Assembly (NCBI GenBank): GCA_050012355.1
Contig: JBEKHI010000092.1
Location: 1 to 24,085 of the forward strand
Length of the DNA stretch: 24,085 nucleotides
Source of the DNA: JBEKHI01 sp050012355
GTDB lineage: Bacteria; Actinomycetota; Actinomycetes; Streptosporangiales; Streptosporangiaceae
Reading direction: 5' to 3'
The notes under the pieces were generated by a model. That model was given only the letters and a program-made list of their open reading frames with translations, was not told where the DNA came from and did no database searches. The position numbers were made by a program, and so were the translations under genes. The first letter of the stretch is position 1; every line of letters begins with the position of its first letter. Positions 20,552 to 24,085 of this stretch are shown piece after piece.

Positions 20552-21544
20552 ATGAATCGGCCGCGACCTGAACTCAGCGGAGTACAAGTCGTCGCAACCG
20601 TCTTGGCCGCCCTGACCGGAGCGATCCTCGCATCCTCCCTGGGAGTCGTAGGTACCGTCGCCGGCACCGCGATCGCCAGCGCTGCCAGCACCACGGCAAC
20701 CGCGATCTACCGGCACTATCTGGGTCGCGGCAAGGAACGTTTCCACAAAGTCGCCCCGGTCCTCAAGAAGCGGGCGTACTGGTGGGACGGCGCCCAGGGC
20801 GCCTCCGCCGGCAAAACGACCGAGGCTGACGCCAAGGGGACCGCAGCCTTCGGGCAAGGGGCAGATTCCCCGGCCACGGCTTCTCCGGCCACCGTCGACC
20901 CGAAGAAGGTGGCGGCCGAAGCGCAGACACGGCTGGATCGTGCGATTACGCCGCCTACCGTGCCGACGTTCACGGCGGCACGGGTCCCGACGTTCACGCC
21001 GAACGGCAAGTCGGCCGCCCAGACACCGGACGCCCCCACCGCCCAGGAAATGCCCGCCATCCGAGAGACCGTCAACGGCGAGACGACAGCCGAGAGCATC
21101 AGCCTGGCGTCCAGGTTGCGTACCTGGCGGGAGCTGCTGTGGAACCGGCGGGTCCTTATCCGGTACTGGATTCCGGCGATCACGGTGTTCATCCTCGTGA
21201 TGGGGGGAATCACCGCGTTCGAGCTGGTGGCGGGCAAGCCCATCTCGGCAGCGGTCTGGGGTAAGACGGGTAGCGGCACCACCATCGGGAGCGTTTTCGG
21301 CGGGTCATCCTCACCAAAGACGAAGCAGCCGTCCACCGGCTCTTCGACCTCGACCGGTCAGGCAACGACGGCTCCGTCGACCACTCCGTCGCCGAGCACG
21401 TCCCCCAGCGGCGCGGCGGTGACGCCGACACCGACCACGTCAACCGGAGCCAACGCGAACACCGGTGCTGACTCCAGCAGCGGCGCCGACTCCAACCCCG
21501 GGGCTGACGACTCCACCCCCAGCACCAGTTCCAACGCGGGGTAG
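20552..21544 (+). CDS. Two-segment membrane protein with Ser/Thr/Pro-rich extracellular tail
   Basis: The 330-residue protein has an N-terminal hydrophobic, small-residue-rich segment (about residues 12-52, VVATVLAALTGAILASSLGVVGT), typical of an actinobacterial family I recognise but cannot name. A soluble region of about 140 residues with Ala/Pro/Lys and the repeated VPTFT motif follows, then a second transmembrane helix (about 208-228, YWIPAITVFILVMGGITAFEL). After this come GKPISAAVWGKTGSGTTIGSVFGG and a tail of about 90 residues almost wholly Ser, Thr, Pro, Ala, Asn and Gly. The tail is probably outside the cell and could be glycosylated or span the wall. A strong ribosome-binding site, AAGGGGGAGA, precedes ATG 20552, and a good terminator follows. 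Function unknown. Confidence 0.78.
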   Translation: MNRPRPELSGVQVVATVLAALTGAILASSLGVVGTVAGTAIASAASTTATAIYRHYLGRGKERFHKVAPVLKKRAYWWDGAQGASAGKTTEADAKGTAAFGQGADSPATASPATVDPKKVAAEAQTRLDRAITPPTVPTFTAARVPTFTPNGKSAAQTPDAPTAQEMPAIRETVNGETTAESISLASRLRTWRELLWNRRVLIRYWIPAITVFILVMGGITAFELVAGKPISAAVWGKTGSGTTIGSVFGGSSSPKTKQPSTGSSTSTGQATTAPSTTPSPSTSPSGAAVTPTPTTSTGANANTGADSSSGADSNPGADDSTPSTSSNAG

Positions 21545-21549
21545 TGAAA

Positions 21550-21576
21550 GGGGGGTCGATGACTCATCGACCCCCC
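21550..21576 (+). terminator. Perfect 12-bp hairpin terminator
   Basis: GGGGGGTCGATG (21550-21561) pairs perfectly with CATCGACCCCCC (21565-21576) around the loop ACT, five bases after the stop of the membrane protein gene. There is no U-tract, as usual for actinobacterial hairpin terminators. Confidence 0.8.
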
Positions 21577-21684
21577 TCGGGCGATCACGCTTCGCCGTGC
21601 TGGCCAGCAACGGATATCAGGCCGCTACGCGTGTATCAATGTTGATCAACCTTGCCTGGCCAGGCCCGCGGTCGGCCGGGACGG

Positions 21685-22062
21685 CTAGTTGACGGCCGTC
21701 GCCTGGATGAACTGATACGCGGCGGTGACGTCCTTGTGGAACCGGCGGTGAACCCAGTACCGGGAGTCGTTAATGTAAATCTCGCCCCACAGCCCGCCGG
21801 GCTCACCCTGCATGGCGTTCAGCGGCGCGCGAACCAGAACCTGCTTGGGGAAGGTGCTACGCAAGCGTCCGTTGCGCAGCACGACTATCGAGCGGTCGGT
21901 GACCGCGACCATGTTGTACTTGGCGCCGATGAGCGTGATCCACGCGCTCAGCAGGGACCAGTACGGTGACGGCCCCGACTGCGCCGGAAAGACGGCGTGT
22001 ATCTGCTCGCTGGGCTCGAGGAACTTGGACGCGCGCTCGGCGAGTTTTTCACGTATTGCCAT
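21685..22062 (-). CDS. Small bacterial PH-like domain protein
   Basis: The 125-residue protein has the order seen in bacterial pleckstrin-homology-like proteins. An N-terminal helix (REKLAERASKFLEPSEQIHAVFPAQSG) is followed by a beta-rich region (YNMVAVTDRSIVVLRNGRLRSTFPKQVLVRAP) and a C-terminal strand-helix part (RYWVHRRFHKDVTAAYQFI). VAVTDRSIVVL is the typical core strand pair. There is no signal peptide; a central hydrophobic stretch (SLLSAWITLIG) may be peripheral. The start at ATG 22062 has an AAGGGGG site 6 nt upstream. Function unknown; the family call rests on pattern only. A minus-strand TTATAT near 22092-22097 could be its -10. Confidence 0.65.
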   Translation of the reverse strand: MAIREKLAERASKFLEPSEQIHAVFPAQSGPSPYWSLLSAWITLIGAKYNMVAVTDRSIVVLRNGRLRSTFPKQVLVRAPLNAMQGEPGGLWGEIYINDSRYWVHRRFHKDVTAAYQFIQATAVN

Positions 22063-22135
22063 AGATACCCCCTTATGTTGGTGACGAGAGGATATAAGCG
22101 ACGAGTCCGGCCATCGGAGCGCGTTGCCAAAGTGG

Positions 22136-22141
22136 TATTAA
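22136..22141 (+). promoter_or_regulatory. Candidate -10 of a leaderless small membrane protein gene
   Basis: TATTAA lies 7 nt before ATG 22149, inside the inverted repeat GGTAT-TAA-ATACC (22134-22146), with no Shine-Dalgarno. The last base does not fit TANNNT, so support is weaker than for the other leaderless candidates. Confidence 0.3.
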
Positions 22142-22148
22142 ATACCGC

Positions 22149-22427
22149 ATGAACGTTCCGAACCCGCCGGGGTCAGGCGTCGCGGCACCGGTGAACGCGC
22201 CGATCCTGCGACGGCAACTGCGCCGCGCGACAAGGCAGCTATGGCTGTTCTGCGGACTCATCGCGTTCGACGCGCTGCTGGTGGCGGCTCTTGCCGCAGT
22301 CGGAGATCCGGCGGGCGCGGTGGGCTTCGCGGCGCCGGGGGGCGTCCTCGCGGTGGCGGCCTCTTTTCTCGTCCCGTACCGGCGACGGCTGAGGCAGGGG
22401 ATCGAGCGGGCGTTCGAGACCGACTAA
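22149..22427 (+). CDS. Small two-helix membrane protein
   Basis: The 92-residue protein has a Pro/Arg-rich N-terminus (LRRQLRRATRQ). Two hydrophobic helices follow (about residues 32-50, LWLFCGLIAFDALLVAALAAV, and 56-74, AVGFAAPGGVLAVAASFLVP), with a basic cytoplasmic tail (YRRRLRQGIERAFETD). No family is recognised. Its stop lies 4 bp from the convergent TetR stop. The hydrophobic pattern and a start positioned for leaderless transcription support a real gene, but it could be an over-call. Confidence 0.55.
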   Translation: MNVPNPPGSGVAAPVNAPILRRQLRRATRQLWLFCGLIAFDALLVAALAAVGDPAGAVGFAAPGGVLAVAASFLVPYRRRLRQGIERAFETD

Positions 22428-22431
22428 AACA

Positions 22432-22932
22432 TCATGACCATAACGGCCTCTTGATCCTGGTCAGTGCGGCACCACCAACAAAAGAGTGCGGGTAATGCGG
22501 CACCGCCCATAATCGTCGGTTCGCAATGGGCTGCCGGGCTGGCCTTAGGCCGTCCTTGAACACCGACAGTACGAGCGTCTCATCGGTACCGGGCCGGGGC
22601 TGGATGGCGAAGAGCATGCCGGACAGCAGCGCGGTGAGTTCGGCGGCCAGCACGTCGAGGAAGGCGAAGAAGGCCGCACCGGGATCAGCGGCATTTTCCA
22701 ACGCGGCGCCCTCGTCGGCGAGCCGGCCCAGCCGGTCATGCATCACCGCCTCGAACAGCGACTCCTTGGTGGGGAAATGGCGATAGAGCGTGCCCGGGCC
22801 GACGCCGGCCCGCTTGGCGAGTTCGTCGAGGGAAACCGTTAGGCCCTCGGCGGCGAAGGCGGTCCTGGCCGCGTCTAGCACCCGGTCGCGGTTCCGCCTG
22901 GCATCGGCTCGCAACGGCTTGCTGGCTGGCAC
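22432..22932 (-). CDS. TetR-family regulator with a repeat-derived C-terminus
   Basis: The N-terminal helix-turn-helix is clear (about residues 8-62): RRNRDRVLDAARTAFAAEG, then LDELAKRAGVGPGTLYRHFPTKESLFEAV. The ligand-binding part (about 70-140) is short, and the protein is 166 residues against the usual 190-210. The last roughly 25 residues (from VPHYPHSF) are encoded by copy C of the dispersed repeat, and the same peptide pattern appears in a frame of copy A, so the original C-terminus has probably been lost. The GTG start has GAGAGG upstream. It is divergent from the SnoaL-like gene, with tandem operator-like repeats between them, so it probably represses that gene. Confidence 0.75.
   Translation of the reverse strand: MPASKPLRADARRNRDRVLDAARTAFAAEGLTVSLDELAKRAGVGPGTLYRHFPTKESLFEAVMHDRLGRLADEGAALENAADPGAAFFAFLDVLAAELTALLSGMLFAIQPRPGTDETLVLSVFKDGLRPARQPIANRRLWAVPHYPHSFVGGAALTRIKRPLWS
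22457..22504. repeat. Copy C of the dispersed repeat, overlapping the TetR 3' end
   Basis: The reverse complement of this stretch matches 2014-2061 at 36 of 48 positions without gaps, with a 25-nt core (22480-22504) at 22/25. The core includes TACCCGCA and TCTTTT in the other orientation. It lacks the perfect outer palindrome of copy A. Confidence 0.6.
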
Positions 22933-22947
22933 GTCACCTCTCAGCGG

Positions 22948-22977
22948 TTGAAAACGGGGCGCTGTCTCCGGTACTAT
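22948..22977 (+). promoter_or_regulatory. Promoter of the SnoaL-like gene
   Basis: TTGAAA (22948-22953) and TACTAT (22972-22977), with an 18-nt spacer, form a good sigma-70-type promoter and predict a start near 22984. The spacer holds the first operator-like repeat. Confidence 0.5.
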
Positions 22978-23004
22978 CGTGAACTAACCGGGGCGATGTC
23001 TCCG
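22955..23004. promoter_or_regulatory. Tandem operator-like repeats for the TetR regulator
   Basis: CGGGGCGCTGTCTCCG (22955-22970) and CGGGGCGATGTCTCCG (22989-23004) are direct repeats with one mismatch, centred 34 bp apart. Each is an imperfect palindrome with CGG/CCG ends. One fills the -35/-10 spacer and the other starts about 5 bp after the predicted transcription start, the classical layout for steric repression. Confidence 0.5.
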
Positions 23005-23037
23005 ATTATAGCGTTCGTACCCCAGGAGGTCACCGTC

Positions 23038-23472
23038 ATGCGTTCCCCCCGCCAGACCGTTGAAGAACTGCTGCGCGCTTCGGTCAGCACGACACCCGGA
23101 GATATGGCCGACTGTTACGCGGACTCGGTGGTCATCGAGATGCCCTTCGGGGTCGAGGCGCTGTACCCGTCCCGGATCGAGACCACTCGCGAACAGCTCC
23201 GCGCCCGTTACCAGGCCGGTACTGGCAGCCGGAAGTACACCAGCCTGAGTGACGTCAGGATCCACGAGACCGCCGATCCGGAGATCATCATCTGCGAGTA
23301 CCAGCTGCACGGCGAGCTGACCGCTACCGGCGAGCAGTTCTCGGTCCGGTTCGCCATGGTTCTCACGGTCCAGGATGGCCAGATCGTGCACTCCCGCGAC
23401 TACAGCGACCCGATCGCGGGCGCCCGGCTGCTTGGCAAGCTACCTGAACTCGCCGCCGCCTTGACCGCCTAA
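23038..23472 (+). CDS. SnoaL-like / NTF2-fold protein
   Basis: The 144-residue protein has the alpha+beta cone-fold pattern of SnoaL-like proteins: an N-terminal helix (PRQTVEELLRASVS), MADCYADSVVIEMPF, the LRARYQAG region, then strands IIICEYQLHGEL and SVRFAMVLTVQDGQIVHSRDYSDP. This fold serves polyketide cyclases, ketosteroid isomerases and many uncharacterised small enzymes. ATG 23038 has a very good CAGGAGGT site 7 nt upstream. The divergent TetR gene and the operator-like repeats in its promoter suggest it is the repressor's target, possibly acting on or sensing a small organic molecule. Confidence 0.8.
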   Translation: MRSPRQTVEELLRASVSTTPGDMADCYADSVVIEMPFGVEALYPSRIETTREQLRARYQAGTGSRKYTSLSDVRIHETADPEIIICEYQLHGELTATGEQFSVRFAMVLTVQDGQIVHSRDYSDPIAGARLLGKLPELAAALTA

Positions 23473-23480
23473 CCCCCGTA

Positions 23481-24085
23481 TCAGCCGGTCGCGAAGGTCA
23501 CCGACGCGTACACGCCCGCGCCCACATGAGTGCTGTTCGCTCCCTCGGCCACCACGTGAGCGGTGTAGGTGTCGCCTTCGGTCAGGCTGCCGCCCTCGAA
23601 TTCAGTGGTCGTGACCGCGCGCGGATACGACGAGACGAGCGTGCTCTCGTCGGTGGTGGTGCCCTTGTAGATGAACACGTTGTACTCGGCGGGTGTCTCG
23701 GGCGCGTCCGCTGGTTCTTTCCAGGTGAGCTTCACGCTGGTGTGCCCGCCGGTGGCCGCGAGATCCTGCGGCGGCCCGAACGTCCAGCCGGACCGGTCCG
23801 CGATGGAGTTGATCCACGTCTGCATCTCGGCCGCGGTCCCGTTGTAGGCGTCCTGGTCAAGAGTGGTTTCGTTCCACTGCCACAGTTTCCAGGTGCTCCA
23901 CGGCGCGACCGACGTGGGAGCGGAGTCCGACGGCCACGCGACCCACAGGTCATAGCCGGTGCACGAGGTCAGGGTCGCCGCGACACTCAGGTCCGAGTAG
24001 ACAAGCACCGGCGAGTCGGGGGCCGCCGCCTGCACCTGGTCGCACCACGCCAGCACCTCGGCGTCCGTGACGCCGGTGTAGCCGC
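23481..24085 (-). CDS. GH25-type lysozyme with C-terminal Fn3 domain, 5' part outside the window
   Basis: The frame is open to the window edge (reading GYTGVTDAEVLAWCDQV before the first internal GTG at 24056), so the N-terminus is missing. The visible part starts with the last strands of a GH25-like barrel (PVLVYSDLSVAATL, YDLWVAWPSDSA, WSTWKLWQWNE, DQDAYNGTAAEMQTW). A fibronectin type III domain follows (about the last 95 residues: PPQDLAATGGHTSVKLTWKEP, EYNVFIYKG, LTEGDTYTAHVVAEG). The DQDAYNG block is typical of GH25 muramidase ends. It is probably secreted, though the signal peptide is not visible. It is convergent with the SnoaL-like gene with an 8-bp gap and no hairpin between them. 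Confidence 0.7.
   Translation of the reverse strand, partial: GYTGVTDAEVLAWCDQVQAAAPDSPVLVYSDLSVAATLTSCTGYDLWVAWPSDSAPTSVAPWSTWKLWQWNETTLDQDAYNGTAAEMQTWINSIADRSGWTFGPPQDLAATGGHTSVKLTWKEPADAPETPAEYNVFIYKGTTTDESTLVSSYPRAVTTTEFEGGSLTEGDTYTAHVVAEGANSTHVGAGVYASVTFATG

Noticed and set aside
1..24085. tRNA, rRNA, CRISPR arrays, insertion sequences, phage genes
   Set aside because: Reading both strands showed no tRNA TPsiC-like block in a cloverleaf context, no regularly spaced repeats and no transposase or integrase motifs.

Overview
The window is GC-rich (the coding regions are strongly GC-biased at third codon positions) and carries gene families typical of a soil-type, mycelial actinobacterium: a Tat-exported polygalacturonase, secreted glycosidases with ricin-type trefoils, GH25 lysozymes, an actinobacterial GH5 endoglycoceramidase-like enzyme, GntR/FCD and TetR regulators, and several genes whose starts fit leaderless transcription. 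No tRNA, rRNA, CRISPR array, transposase or phage gene was seen. The species cannot be named from the sequence alone.

Layout. 1-1982: 3' part of a secreted clan GH-A glycosidase with two C-terminal ricin-type trefoils. 1997-2072: a long hairpin repeat between convergent genes. 2080-2925 (-): patatin-like lipase, divergent from a GH25 lysozyme lipoprotein (3026-3835). 4016-4516: stand-alone TSCPD-domain protein. 4562-11995: a compact six-gene operon with a recognisable promoter and candidate operator. It encodes a GntR regulator, a DHDPS-family aldolase/dehydratase, an IlvD/Edd sugar-acid dehydratase, a GH28 polygalacturonase, an alpha-ketoglutarate-semialdehyde-type dehydrogenase, and an uncharacterised Cys-rich probable barrel protein. 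The junctions are ATGA, GTGA or very short gaps. 12108-13413: an alpha/beta hydrolase and a small membrane protein share a 31-bp bidirectional intergenic region. 13403-15480 (-): Fn3-NlpC/P60 peptidase and a secreted beta-propeller. 15614-17152: GH5 endoglycoceramidase-like enzyme. 17346-18116: DedA-family membrane protein. 18166-19653 (-): aldehyde dehydrogenase, divergent from a DJ-1/PfpI protein (19835-20395). 20552-21544: two-segment membrane protein with a Ser/Thr/Pro-rich tail. 21685-22427: a small bPH-like protein and a small membrane protein, divergent. 22432-23472: a TetR regulator divergent from a SnoaL-like protein, with tandem operator-like repeats between them. 23481-24085 (-): 3' end of a GH25-Fn3 protein running off the window.

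How the genes fit together. The central operon reads as a pectin-to-2-oxoglutarate module. An exported polygalacturonase releases sugar acids. An IlvD/Edd dehydratase with the 2Fe-2S cysteine pattern, a Schiff-base DHDPS-family enzyme and a KGSA-type dehydrogenase would take an aldonic or aldaric acid through a 2-keto-3-deoxy intermediate and 2,5-dioxopentanoate to 2-oxoglutarate (Weimberg-type route). The last gene is translationally coupled but has no known function. The rest of the window is a loose set of secreted hydrolases, envelope proteins and small regulator/target pairs.

The most unusual signals are two families of short palindromic dispersed repeats. One (48 nt, two copies 45/48 identical) lies in frame inside the polygalacturonase just after its signal peptide, and again at the 3' end of the GH5 gene, where it supplies the stop codon. 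The other (three diverged copies) forms the hairpin at 1997-2072 and contributes the C-terminus of the TetR protein. There is also a recurrent TANNNT-N6/7-start-codon arrangement suggesting leaderless transcripts, including a symmetrical back-to-back pair in 31 bp.
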